A stretch of DNA of 15,267 nt from Phyllobacteriaceae bacterium (GCA_012517025.1 JAAYVT010000622.1:1-15267); one strand, 5' to 3'; positions 1 to 6,840 are shown, numbered from the stretch's first letter. Numbers and translations: made by a program. The notes: generated by a model not told the origin, from the letters alone.

Positions 1-61
1 CGCGCGTTGGTAACCCGTTCTCGCGACGGCGCTTCCGAGCGACGGCGAGGGCTCCATCCGG

Positions 62-87
62 ACCGCCTCCGGCTCGCGCCGGGCGGT
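62..87. terminator. GC-rich hairpin in the leader before the acyltransferase gene
   Basis: ACCGC (62-66) pairs with GCGGT (83-87), and CCGGC (69-73) pairs with GCCGG (78-82) around a TCGC loop, with a two-base bulge at 67-68. No T-run follows, so this may be the terminator of a gene left of the window or simply a structured leader. Apart from this hairpin I see nothing convincing in bases 1-173. Confidence 0.3.
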
Positions 88-173
88 TGGAGAGGACCCG
101 GCCGCGTGTTAGGAAGGCCTCCGGCGCCGAAAACAGGCGCCCGACGGGCCGAAACCGAGCGGCCCGACGCATC

Positions 174-179
174 GAGGGA
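174..179 (+). promoter_or_regulatory. Ribosome binding site selecting the TTG start at 186
   Basis: GAGGGA ends six bases before the in-frame TTG at 186. It supports this start over the upstream GTG-type options. The frame upstream of 186 encodes an Arg-rich stretch unlike the family. Confidence 0.5.
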
Positions 180-185
180 CGAGCG

Positions 186-929
186 TTGACGAACCGTTCG
201 GTGGTGCTCCGATCGATCCTGTTCCACGTCGCCGCGGTGGCGGCGATGCTGCCCTTCGTCCCGGTGTTGCCGCTGCTGCTGGTGCCGGATCGGGGCGTGT
301 CGCGACCCTTCGTCACCGCCTATCTGCGGCTGCTGGCGATCCTCGCTCGCGCCGTCGCCGGCATCGGCTGGCGCATCGAGGGGATCGAGAACCTGCCGCC
401 GGCGCCTTTCCTCGTCGCCTCGCGACACGAATCGGCGTGGGAGGTGCTGTTCTTCCCCCTGATCTTCGACGACCCGCTCGCCTTCGCCAAACGGGAGATC
501 TTCTCCTACCCCCTCGGCGGCCTGATCGCGCGGCGCGGCGGCCACGTCGCGATCGATCGGGGCGGCGATCTCGCCGGCCTCAAGGCCGCCTTCGAGGCGG
601 CGCGGCGGGCGGTGGCGGCCGGCCGCAACGTCTTGATCTTCCCCTCCGGCACGCGCGATCCCGCGCAACGCGACCGCATCCACGGCGGCGTCGGAGCGCT
701 CTACGACCTGCTCGGCGTGCCCTGCGTCCCGGTCGAGCTCGATTCCGGCACCTGCTGGCCGCCCGGCACCTGGCTGAAGCGGCCGGGCACCGTGCACGTG
801 CGGATCGGCGCCCCGATTCCGGTCGGGCTCGACCGCCGCACCTTCGCCGACACGCTGCGGACCCGGCTCGAGGCCTTGGCGCGAGAGGCCTCGCCCACCA
901 CCGGCGACGTCCGCGAGAAGACCGCATGA
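186..929 (+). CDS. 1-acyl-sn-glycerol-3-phosphate acyltransferase family protein (PlsC-like)
   Basis: Predicted 247-residue lysophospholipid acyltransferase. The family moves an acyl chain from acyl-ACP or acyl-CoA to lysophosphatidate at the inner membrane, making phosphatidate. A hydrophobic N-terminal segment (about residues 9-32) precedes the catalytic block: HESAWE at residues 81-86, an HX4E version of the usual HX4D motif. FPSGTR at 142-147 stands for the usual FPEGTR. Both variants are, from memory, found in alphaproteobacterial homologues, so I do not read them as inactivating. The TTG start was chosen because a GAGGGA lies at the right distance and the preceding frame is Arg-rich and unlike the family. 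The stop overlaps the start of the Stealth gene (ATGA at 926-929), so the two are probably translated together. That pairing hints at a role in a lipid-linked surface glycan rather than bulk phospholipid synthesis, but this is inference. Confidence 0.85.
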   Translation: MTNRSVVLRSILFHVAAVAAMLPFVPVLPLLLVPDRGVSRPFVTAYLRLLAILARAVAGIGWRIEGIENLPPAPFLVASRHESAWEVLFFPLIFDDPLAFAKREIFSYPLGGLIARRGGHVAIDRGGDLAGLKAAFEAARRAVAAGRNVLIFPSGTRDPAQRDRIHGGVGALYDLLGVPCVPVELDSGTCWPPGTWLKRPGTVHVRIGAPIPVGLDRRTFADTLRTRLEALAREASPTTGDVREKTA

Positions 930-1894
930 GCGCCCCCGCCGCCCCCGCCGCCCCGGATCTCGAACCGATCGATCTCGTCTATCTCTGGGTCGACGGCTCC
1001 GATCCCGACTTCCGGCGGCTGAAGCGGGCCCACCTCGTCGGCGAGGCCGGGCGCCTCGACGACGCCGAGCTCTCCGGCGACGAGGCGCGCTACCTGCAGA
1101 TGGGCGAGATCGCCTATTCGGTCCGCTCCGCCCGCCGCTTCGCGCCGTGGATCCGCACCGTCTTCGTCGTGGTCAAACCCGGACAGAAGCCGCCGCTCGA
1201 TCTCGACGACCCGTCGATCCGACTGGTCGAGGAGCCGGACATCCTGCCGGCCGAGATCCTGCCGACCTTCGCCAGCCCGAGCATCGAACCCTTCGTCCAC
1301 CGCATTCCCGGCCTGTCGGAGGTGTTCGTCTACGCCAACGACGACTTCCTGTTCTGGCGCCCGACGCCGCGCGCGTATTTCTACGCCGACGGTCGGCTGT
1401 GCCTGCGCGGCCGCCACGAATCGCGTTGGCGGGCCAGGCTGGAGGCGGCGACCCACCGCGGCCACACCCGCATCGTCGCCCGCACCGCGCTGATGCTGTT
1501 CGACCTCGGCTTTCGCCGGGTGCATCTGCCCGAACATTCCTTCCACGTGATGCGGCGCTCGACCTGCGAACGGGTCTGGCGCGAGCTCGACGCCCCCTTG
1601 CGCGCCGCCGTCGCCCTGCGCTTCCGCGACGACGACCGCAGCCTGTTCTGGCAATCGCTGGTCAACAGTTTCGAGGAACGCGACCACCCGACCCGCACCG
1701 TCCGCACCTTCGACGCCGTCCTCCTGTCCTTCGCCCACGTCGAGGAGAGCCGCTGGATCGCCGCCTGGATCCGGCTGCGGATGGCGGTGTTGCGGCTCGT
1801 CGCCCCGCGCACCCTGTGCGTCAACACCGTCCCCCGCTCCTGGCAGGCGCGGGTGAGGGCCTTCCTCGATCGCCATTACGCCACCGGCCGCTGA
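926..1894 (+). CDS. Stealth family protein (capsular polysaccharide/hexose-1-phosphate transferase)
   Basis: Predicted 322-residue cytoplasmic enzyme of the Stealth family, whose characterised members transfer sugar-1-phosphate to make phosphodiester-linked capsular polymers. The four conserved regions are visible. CR1 is IDLVYLWVDGSDP (residues 15-27). CR2 spans about 55-150 and holds VRSARRFAPWIRTVFVV and the acidic motif VYANDDFLF (135-143, N138-D139-D140). CR3 carries VHLPEHSFHVMRRS (199-212). A short CR4-like LCVNTVP lies at 297-303. Length is typical of compact Stealth proteins. The ATG overlaps the acyltransferase stop (ATGA), which marks an operon. The gene sits in a window rich in capsule export genes, although they are about 5 kb away on the other strand. 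The donor and acceptor sugars cannot be read from the sequence. Confidence 0.88.
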   Translation: MSAPAAPAAPDLEPIDLVYLWVDGSDPDFRRLKRAHLVGEAGRLDDAELSGDEARYLQMGEIAYSVRSARRFAPWIRTVFVVVKPGQKPPLDLDDPSIRLVEEPDILPAEILPTFASPSIEPFVHRIPGLSEVFVYANDDFLFWRPTPRAYFYADGRLCLRGRHESRWRARLEAATHRGHTRIVARTALMLFDLGFRRVHLPEHSFHVMRRSTCERVWRELDAPLRAAVALRFRDDDRSLFWQSLVNSFEERDHPTRTVRTFDAVLLSFAHVEESRWIAAWIRLRMAVLRLVAPRTLCVNTVPRSWQARVRAFLDRHYATGR

Positions 1895-1922
1895 TCGACG
1901 CCGCGCCGGTTCACGCGGCCGG
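1884..1922. terminator. Inverted repeat between convergent Stealth and kinase genes
   Basis: CCGGCCGC (1884-1891) and GCGGCCGG (1915-1922) form a perfect 8-bp inverted repeat. The 23-nt space between them contains both stop codons. A nested smaller stem, GCCGCG/CGCGGC (1900-1905 with 1914-1919), is an alternative. The convergent genes are only 16 bp apart, so a bidirectional terminator is plausible. There is no T-run on either strand. Confidence 0.45.
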
Positions 1923-3242
1923 CAGGCGGACCGCGAACACCGCGCCGGAGCGGCCGTCGGCGCGGTCGCGGACCTCGATCGTGCCGCCGTGGGCGGCGAC
2001 GATCTGACGGGCGATGGCGAGGCCGAGGCCGGTCCCGCCGGTGGCGCGATTGCGCGACGCCTCCAGCCGCACGTAGGGCTCGAAGATCCGGGCCCGATCC
2101 TCCGGCGAAATGCCCGAGCCGTGATCGGCGACGGTGAGCTCCCACTCCGCCGCGACCCGGACGAGCGCCACCTCCGCGTCGCCGGCGTAGCGCAACGCGT
2201 TGTCGACGAGATTGCCGATCACCCGGCTCAGGCCGAGATGCGAGGCGACGATCGGAGCGGCGGCGGGCAGCGGCCGCAACACGATCGCCTCGCCGAGTTC
2301 GATCCGATCGGCCACCGCATCGCCGACGAGTTCGGCGAGATCGAGCGGCTCGCGATCCGCCTCCGAGGTCGAGCGGGCGAAGGCGAGACCGTCGTCGACC
2401 AGCCGCGCCATGTCGTCGAGATCCTTCACCGCGCGGTCGCGCATCGGGTCGGGAGACGACAGCTCCAGCCGCAGCCGCAGGCGCGTCATGGTGGTGCCGA
2501 GATCGTGCGCGATCGCCGCCAGCATCACCGTGCGGGTTTCGACCAGAGACACGATCCGCGTCTGCATGCGGTTGATCGCCCGCACCAGCCGCCGCACCTC
2601 CGGCGCGCCGGTCTCGTCGAGCGGCCGCGGCGCCAGATCGTGGCCGAAGCCGTCGACCGCCTGGGCGAGACGGACCAGCGGCTTGGCCTCGCGCGCCACC
2701 GCCAGGACCGCGATCAACGCCACCGTCATGCCGAACAATCCGGCGATCAGGCCGACCGGCAGGCCGAGCAGACGGGCGGTCAACTCGCCGCCGGCGGCGA
2801 AGTCGAGCACCCCGCCGCCGTGCAGGGCGACCACCACCCGCACGTGGGTTCCCCGCCCGCCGATCGCCCCGAGTGCGCCGAGACCGCGATCGACCTCCAC
2901 CCGGATCGGCCGCGCGTCGCCGCCGAGGGCGCGGCGCACCAGGGTTTCGAGGAACACCACCTCGCGGCCGCCGGAGACCACGTCGTCGGCGGCCTCGGGA
3001 AAGCGGATGCGCACGCCCGGCCCCGCCGCCGCGCCGGCGATCAGCCGCCGCTCGGCCTCGGAGCGATCGTCGGCGAGATGGACCAGAGCGGCGATCTGAT
3101 CGGGCAGCTGCGGCCCGAGCGCGAAGCGGGCGACGTCGCGCCGCTCCACCATGTAGGCGCCGATCACCGCGATCTGGATCGCCACCAGCGCGGCGACGAC
3201 GATGAGGGCGAGACGCCAAGCGATGCCGAGCCGAGATTTCAT
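1911..3242 (-). CDS. Sensor histidine kinase, EnvZ/RstB-like
   Basis: Predicted 443-residue inner-membrane sensor kinase. It has a first membrane segment (about residues 9-30), a periplasmic domain of roughly 125 residues (31-158), a second membrane segment (159-182), a HAMP linker (183-235) and a HisKA box with phospho-acceptor H246 in IAHDLGTTMTRL. The ATPase domain shows an N-box NLVDNALRYA (344-353), G1 DHGSGI (373-378), an F-box FEPY (387-390) and G2 GGTGLGLAI (402-410). The H-box lacks the usual Pro (HDLRTP becomes HDLGTT). A few proteobacterial kinases share this type of substitution, so activity is still expected. Its ATG overlaps the stop of the response regulator gene (ATGA at 3242-3239), so regulator and kinase are one translational unit. 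The periplasmic domain matches no ligand-binding family that I recognise, so the signal is unknown. Confidence 0.92.
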   Translation of the reverse strand: MKSRLGIAWRLALIVVAALVAIQIAVIGAYMVERRDVARFALGPQLPDQIAALVHLADDRSEAERRLIAGAAAGPGVRIRFPEAADDVVSGGREVVFLETLVRRALGGDARPIRVEVDRGLGALGAIGGRGTHVRVVVALHGGGVLDFAAGGELTARLLGLPVGLIAGLFGMTVALIAVLAVAREAKPLVRLAQAVDGFGHDLAPRPLDETGAPEVRRLVRAINRMQTRIVSLVETRTVMLAAIAHDLGTTMTRLRLRLELSSPDPMRDRAVKDLDDMARLVDDGLAFARSTSEADREPLDLAELVGDAVADRIELGEAIVLRPLPAAAPIVASHLGLSRVIGNLVDNALRYAGDAEVALVRVAAEWELTVADHGSGISPEDRARIFEPYVRLEASRNRATGGTGLGLAIARQIVAAHGGTIEVRDRADGRSGAVFAVRLPAA

Positions 3243-3952
3243 GCGCGTGTCACCGTCGTGGAGAACTGATAGCCGCCGTTGCGCACCGTCGTCACCAACC
3301 GGTCGCCCCCCGGCACCGCCTCGGCGAGCTTGCGCCTGAGTCGGCTGATCGAGACGTCGATGGTGCGATCGAGCGGATCGGCGATGCGACCGCGGGTCCA
3401 GTCGAGGAGTTGGCCGCGGGTGAGCACCCGTCCCGGCCGTTCGGCGAGACAGACCAGCAGGTCGAACTCGGCCGAGGTGAGCGGCACCGCCTCGCCGTCG
3501 CCGCGGCTCAGGGTGCGGGCGTCGACGTCGAGCACCAGCCCCTCGAAGGCGAGCCGGCGGCTCTCGGTGGCGACCGCCCGTTCGGCGTCGATGCGCCGGA
3601 ACAGCGCCCGGATGCGTGCGATGAGCTCGCGCGGCTCGAACGGTTTGCCGAGATAGTCGTCGGCGCCGATCTCCAGCCCGACGATGCGATCGACCGAGGT
3701 GTTGCGGGCGGTGAGCATCAGGATCGGCATCCGCCCCGCCGCGCGCAGCCGCCGGCAGATCGACAACCCGTCCTCCCCCGGCAGCATCAGATCGAGCACG
3801 ACGAGGTCCGGCACCGCCTCGGCGAGGACGCGGTCCATCGCCGTCGCGTCGGCGACCGATCGCACCGCGAAGCCCTCGCGTTCGAGAAAGGTGGTCAGCA
3901 GCACGCGGATGTCGTCGTCGTCCTCGACGACGAGAAGGGTTCGGTCGCTCAT
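3239..3952 (-). CDS. OmpR-family two-component response regulator
   Basis: Predicted 237-residue cytoplasmic transcription regulator. The receiver domain (about residues 5-118) has acidic residues E10-D11-D12, phospho-acceptor D54 (VVLDLMLPGEDG), T81 in LTAR and K103 in the GKPFEP loop. The C-terminal winged-helix domain (about 135-235) includes LTSAEFDLLVCLAERPGRVLTRGQLL and the recognition helix region RTIDVSISRLRRKL, then the GGYQF wing. The ATG at 3952 was chosen because the receiver fold begins directly after it. The frame stays open upstream but overlaps the divergent gene and is unlike the family. No strong Shine-Dalgarno is visible. It is the first gene of a two-gene unit with the kinase. 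A tandem CGTTAC motif 51-66 bases upstream of the start is a likely own binding site, suggesting autoregulation. Confidence 0.93.
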   Translation of the reverse strand: MSDRTLLVVEDDDDIRVLLTTFLEREGFAVRSVADATAMDRVLAEAVPDLVVLDLMLPGEDGLSICRRLRAAGRMPILMLTARNTSVDRIVGLEIGADDYLGKPFEPRELIARIRALFRRIDAERAVATESRRLAFEGLVLDVDARTLSRGDGEAVPLTSAEFDLLVCLAERPGRVLTRGQLLDWTRGRIADPLDRTIDVSISRLRRKLAEAVPGGDRLVTTVRNGGYQFSTTVTRA

Positions 3953-4002
3953 GCCGCGATGATCGGGAGGGACGCGCCGTCGGGCAAGCCTCGTTCGACC
4001 GT

Positions 4003-4018
4003 CGTTACCAAACGTTAC
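4003..4018. promoter_or_regulatory. Tandem CGTTAC direct repeat, candidate response-regulator operator
   Basis: CGTTAC occurs at 4003-4008 and again at 4013-4018, a ten-base step that puts both copies on one face of the helix. On the minus strand this reads TGTAACGTTTGGTAACG. OmpR-family regulators bind such direct repeats with a 10-11 base period. The site lies in the 184-bp divergent region between the regulator gene and the exported-protein gene, so it could control both. Binding by the neighbouring regulator is inference. Confidence 0.5.
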
Positions 4019-4136
4019 ATTCGCCGTCGATTTCGTCATCGAGCGCCAAACTGCGCGGTCGAACCTCGTCGGGTCGAAACACTCCGCCCCGACGTCGACG
4101 GATGATCCGGTCGAGGGGCGGTTCGAGGAGGTCGCT

Positions 4137-4454
4137 ATGAAGAATCTGTCTCTCGTGTCGCTCGCCGGTCTGTCGCTGGTTCTCGCCGGCGTCGTCGACG
4201 CCCAGGCGTTCTCCCGCCAGAGCAGCTGGTCGAGCCAGCGCGGCACCGGCTCGGCTTCGGTCGGCGCCAGCTGCGCTGCCGGCACCTGCAGCCGCAGCGC
4301 CGTCCGCACCGGCGCCTACGGCCGCAGCGTGACCAACTCCGGCTCGGTCACCCGCACCGCCCCCGGCCAGTACAGCTACTCCGGCGCCACCACCGGCCCG
4401 AACGGCAACACCCGCACCCGCTCCGGCTCGGTCGTCATCACCAACGGCCAGTGA
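4137..4454 (+). CDS. Small exported Ser/Thr/Gly-rich protein, function unknown
   Basis: Predicted 105-residue protein with a Sec signal peptide: MK, a hydrophobic core (about residues 4-20) and a likely cleavage after AQA (residue 24). The mature part of about 80 residues is rich in Ser, Thr, Gly and Arg. It has two cysteines (C46, C51) close enough to form a disulfide. It contains an imperfect repeat, TNSGSVTRTA (66-75) and TRSGSVVITN (94-103), around GQYSYSGATTGPNG. Such low-complexity exported proteins are common in alphaproteobacteria but uncharacterised to my knowledge. The start is secure: GAGGAGG (4125-4131) lies five bases before the ATG. It is divergent from the two-component genes across a predicted operator, and it leads a plus-strand run with the hydroxylase and Cys-rich genes. 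Its role is unknown; an envelope-stress or surface function controlled by the regulator is only a guess. Confidence 0.78.
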   Translation: MKNLSLVSLAGLSLVLAGVVDAQAFSRQSSWSSQRGTGSASVGASCAAGTCSRSAVRTGAYGRSVTNSGSVTRTAPGQYSYSGATTGPNGNTRTRSGSVVITNGQ

Positions 4455-4468
4455 GCCGAAGGTGCCCC

Positions 4469-4515
4469 ACCGGCGATCGGGAGCCCCCTCCCCCCGACCC
4501 CTTCCGGTCGCCGGT
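4469..4515. terminator. Imperfect inverted repeat after the small exported protein gene
   Basis: ACCGGCGATCGG (4469-4480) and CCGGTCGCCGGT (4504-4515) are complementary in 11 of 12 positions, with a GT wobble possible at the odd one. They enclose a 23-nt C-rich loop. The repeat starts 15 bases after the stop and ends 20 bases before the next start. It may be a partial terminator that lowers read-through into the hydroxylase gene. No clean T-run follows. Confidence 0.4.
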
Positions 4516-4523
4516 CTTCCCGC

Positions 4524-4528
4524 AGGAG
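4524..4528 (+). promoter_or_regulatory. Ribosome binding site selecting the GTG start at 4535
   Basis: AGGAG ends six bases before the GTG at 4535. The alternative ATG at 4451 overlaps the preceding gene, lacks such a site and would add a Pro/Arg-rich extension unlike the family, so GTG is preferred. Confidence 0.55.
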
Positions 4529-4534
4529 AGCACC

Positions 4535-5410
4535 GTGTTCGTCAGCCCCCTCCACGCCCCGGTTCCCGCTCTTCCGATCGTCGCGCTCGCGCTCGTCGCG
4601 GTGGCGGCGGAGGCGCTGACCGCCCACCACCACCGTCGCCCGATCCACGCCCGCGACGAGCTCCTCGCCACGGCGGGGGTGGCGCTCGGCCACGCCGCGT
4701 TGCGTCTGGTCGAGGCCGGCATCGTCGCCGTGCCGATGGCACTCGCGGCGGCGCACCGACCCTGGACCATCGACGCCTCGACCTGGTCGGGCGCGCTCGG
4801 TCTCTTCCTCGCCTACGAGTTCGCCTATTACTGGTATCATCGCGCCGCCCACCGGGTGCGCTGGCTGTGGGCGACCCACGCCGTGCACCACTCGACGACC
4901 CGGCTCAACCTGACCGCGGCGCTCCGGCTCGGCTGGACCGGCGCGATTTCCGGGCATTTCCTGTTCTTCCTGCCGTTGGTGGCGATCGGCTTCTCGCCGA
5001 CGGCGGTCGCCGCGATGGCCACGCTCGATCTCGTCTGGCAGTTCTTCATCCACACCGAGATGGTGCCGTCGCTCGGGGTACTGGAGGCGGTCCTCGACAC
5101 GCCGCGCCACCACGCCGTCCATCACGCCCGCAACGAGGCCTGCCTCGATCGCAACTTCGGTGGCATCCTGATCGTCTTCGATCGCCTGTTCGGCACCTTC
5201 GCCGCCGCCCCGCCCGAACCCCTCGTGTTCGGTCTGGTCGGCCGGGCGCCGAGCACCTCGGTCCTCGCCGTCGTCTTCGGCGAATGGCGACGCCTGTTCG
5301 CCGATCTGCGACGGGCGCCCTCACTCGCCGCCGCCCTCACCGTTCTGTTCGGACCGCCGGGCGCCGGCTCGCTTTCCCTCGATCCCCCTCGACCCTCGGA
5401 GACCCCATGA
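4535..5410 (+). CDS. Sterol desaturase/fatty acid hydroxylase family membrane protein
   Basis: Predicted 291-residue integral membrane di-iron oxygenase. The family hydroxylates or desaturates lipid substrates (fatty acids, sterols, carotenoids, ether lipids) with O2 in the membrane. The metal-binding histidine clusters are intact: HRAAH (residues 102-106), HAVHH (115-119), a single H173 in the FFIHTE stretch and HHAVHH (192-197). Hydrophobic segments lie near residues 10-25, 48-72, 82-100, 133-152 and 155-172. The C-terminal part ends in a Pro-rich tail. GTG is taken as start because AGGAG lies at good distance. The gene follows the small exported protein by 80 bases and overlaps the next gene by ATGA. 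The substrate cannot be told from the sequence; bacterial homologues include ornithine-lipid, lipid A and hopanoid-type modifying enzymes, so an envelope lipid is likely. Confidence 0.88.
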   Translation: MFVSPLHAPVPALPIVALALVAVAAEALTAHHHRRPIHARDELLATAGVALGHAALRLVEAGIVAVPMALAAAHRPWTIDASTWSGALGLFLAYEFAYYWYHRAAHRVRWLWATHAVHHSTTRLNLTAALRLGWTGAISGHFLFFLPLVAIGFSPTAVAAMATLDLVWQFFIHTEMVPSLGVLEAVLDTPRHHAVHHARNEACLDRNFGGILIVFDRLFGTFAAAPPEPLVFGLVGRAPSTSVLAVVFGEWRRLFADLRRAPSLAAALTVLFGPPGAGSLSLDPPRPSETP

Positions 5411-5688
5411 CCCGTTTCCCCGACGCCCTCGCCGCCGCGACCCTGTTGCTCGTCGCCTCCGGCTTCGCCACCACCGCGATCGCCCGCCCCACCCTCACGC
5501 CGGCCCAGAAGGAGCAGGCGGCGGCGCTGCGCGACGCGTGCGGCGACGATTATCGCCGGCTCTGCGCCGGCGTCCGCCCCGGTGGGGGCCGGGTGCTGCA
5601 GTGTTTCGAGACCCATGTCGCCGACCTGTCGCCGACCTGCCGCGCCTCGCTCGACGACGCCCGACGGCTGCGCGCCGAGACGAAGTGA
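5407..5688 (+). CDS. Small exported cysteine-rich protein with one GLG1-like module
   Basis: Predicted 93-residue exported protein. A signal peptide (about residues 1-26, cleavage likely after AIA) is followed by a single four-cysteine module. Its cysteines are C45, C53, C66 and C78, in the pattern ACGDDYRRLC, then GGGRVLQCFETH and LSPTC. The spacing and the GGGRVLQC core resemble the cysteine-rich repeat of the Golgi GLG1 family (Pfam Cys_rich_FGFR), which also appears as single-module secreted proteins in alphaproteobacteria. The role is not established; two disulfides in the periplasm are expected. Its ATG overlaps the hydroxylase stop (ATGA at 5407-5410), so it is translationally coupled and may act with that enzyme. 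The family call comes from recall of the motif, not a search. Confidence 0.8.
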   Translation: MTRFPDALAAATLLLVASGFATTAIARPTLTPAQKEQAAALRDACGDDYRRLCAGVRPGGGRVLQCFETHVADLSPTCRASLDDARRLRAETK

Positions 5689-5728
5689 GGCGGCACCGCG
5701 CCGCTCTTCGCGGCCCCGAAGATCCGGC

Positions 5729-5757
5729 GGCGAGACGCTCCGTCCCGCCGTCTCGTC
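5729..5757. terminator. Stem-loop between convergent genes
   Basis: CGAGACG (5731-5737) pairs with CGTCTCG (5749-5755) around an 11-nt loop. A GT wobble and a GC pair extend the stem outwards. A second small hairpin, GCCGC/GCGGC (5700-5704 with 5710-5714), precedes it. The convergent location suits a bidirectional terminator; T-runs are absent. Confidence 0.4.
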
Positions 5758-5767
5758 CCTTCGCGCG

Positions 5768-6574
5768 TCACGACGCCTCGGGAGGGCTCTCCGGCGCCTC
5801 GACGTGGAAGCGCAGACGCTTGGTGCCGAGCCGCCGCAGCGCCGCCGGCACGTGTCGCGACCACAGCGCCAGCCAACCGATCCCGGTCGGGAAGATCGTC
5901 ACCGCTCGGTTCCGCGCCACCCCGACGAGGATCCGCCGCGCCGCTTCCTCTGCGTCGATCTCGCCGGGCCGCGCGCCGCAGTGGCGCGCCGCCATCGGCG
6001 TCGCGACGAAGCCCGGACAGGCCACCGTCACCCGCACGCCGAAGTCCGCCAGCGCCTCGCGCAGCGCCGCCCCGTAGGCGACGAGCCCCGCCTTCGAGGC
6101 CGAATAGGCGGGCGCGTCGGCGAGCGGCGCGAAGGCGGCGAGCGAGGCGACCAACACGATCGTCCCCTCCCCGCGCGCCAGCATGCCCGGCGTCACCGCC
6201 TGAACCCCCTCGATCGCCGCCGTGAGATTGGTGCCGATCACCGCCCGAGCCACCTCGGCGGTCTCGACCAGCTCGCCTTCCCGCCGCCCGTCGAGCAGGC
6301 CGGCACAGGCGACGAACGTCTGGATCGGCGCTTCCGCCTCGAGCTCGCGCACCGCCGCCGCGAAGGCGTCGACCGAGCACACGTCGAGCGACACCGAACG
6401 CACGTCGAGCGCCCCGAGCGACCGGCAGTCGTCGGCGACCGCCGCGAGCCGCTCGCCGTCGCGCCCGATCAACACGACCGCCCCACCTCTTCGGGAAAGT
6501 CCCCGGGCGATCGCCGCGCCGATGCCGCTCGAGGCCCCGGTGATCACCGCCCAACCGTCTCGCGATGCCCGCAC
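5768..6574 (-). CDS. Short-chain dehydrogenase/reductase (classical SDR)
   Basis: Predicted 268-residue soluble NAD(P)-dependent oxidoreductase. Visible motifs are the cofactor-binding TGASSGIG (residues 12-19), an acidic LDV turn (63-65), CAG (90-92) where most members have NAG, and N116. The catalytic triad is S144 with Y157 and K161 in the YSASK motif. The C-terminal quarter has a short hydrophobic stretch (TIFPTGIGWLALW) followed by basic residues, which may rest on the membrane. Classical SDRs of this type reduce or oxidise varied alcohols and ketones, and the substrate cannot be inferred. The start is a GTG with GGGGAGGG four bases upstream. The gene is alone: convergent with the Cys-rich gene and 266 bases from the exporter operon on the same strand. 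Confidence 0.88.
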   Translation of the reverse strand: MRASRDGWAVITGASSGIGAAIARGLSRRGGAVVLIGRDGERLAAVADDCRSLGALDVRSVSLDVCSVDAFAAAVRELEAEAPIQTFVACAGLLDGRREGELVETAEVARAVIGTNLTAAIEGVQAVTPGMLARGEGTIVLVASLAAFAPLADAPAYSASKAGLVAYGAALREALADFGVRVTVACPGFVATPMAARHCGARPGEIDAEEAARRILVGVARNRAVTIFPTGIGWLALWSRHVPAALRRLGTKRLRFHVEAPESPPEAS

Positions 6575-6840
6575 GTCACCCTCCCCCGGTCGATCGCCTC
6601 GGACGACGTGCCCATGCAGACGATGAGAAGCGGAGGTGGCGGCGTCGCCCTCCTCCCTCCGAAGCCCGCCGTCGATCGCGGCGTCCCGAGCCGTCCGGCC
6701 GCGCGACCCGTCGATCGCGACCGAGGCTCGGCGCCGAAGATCCGGCCTTCACCGGCCGAGCGTCCGTCCACCGGCCCGGGGTCCGGGGATCGGACGGGAC
6801 GCGCCCGAACGGCGACGCCCCATCCGCCGACGCGTCGACC
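6575..6840. other. Non-coding spacer between SDR and capsule export genes
   Basis: This 266-bp stretch contains no reading frame that I believe. It should hold the SDR promoter and the end of the capsule transcript. Only a weak stem, CGACGC/GCGTCG (6813-6818 with 6832-6837), lies just after the outer-membrane lipoprotein stop. I found no recognisable -35/-10 pair. Confidence 0.35.

Noticed and set aside
701..1876. Long minus-strand frame antisense to the Stealth gene
   Set aside because: The product is Gly/Asp/Arg-rich and featureless, while the plus-strand frame carries the Stealth signatures.
1989..3269. Long plus-strand frame antisense to the histidine kinase
   Set aside because: The kinase frame has all catalytic motifs; the antisense product is Arg/His/Asp-rich without any recognisable fold.
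3953..4309. N-terminal extension of the response regulator upstream of 3952
   Set aside because: The extended frame overlaps the divergent exported-protein gene, and the receiver domain starts normally at the ATG at 3952.
5715..6747. Shared CGAAGATCCGG words near 5717 and 6735 as a dispersed repeat
   Set aside because: Only eleven bases are shared and similar words also occur inside genes (near 2083), so chance in this base composition explains it.
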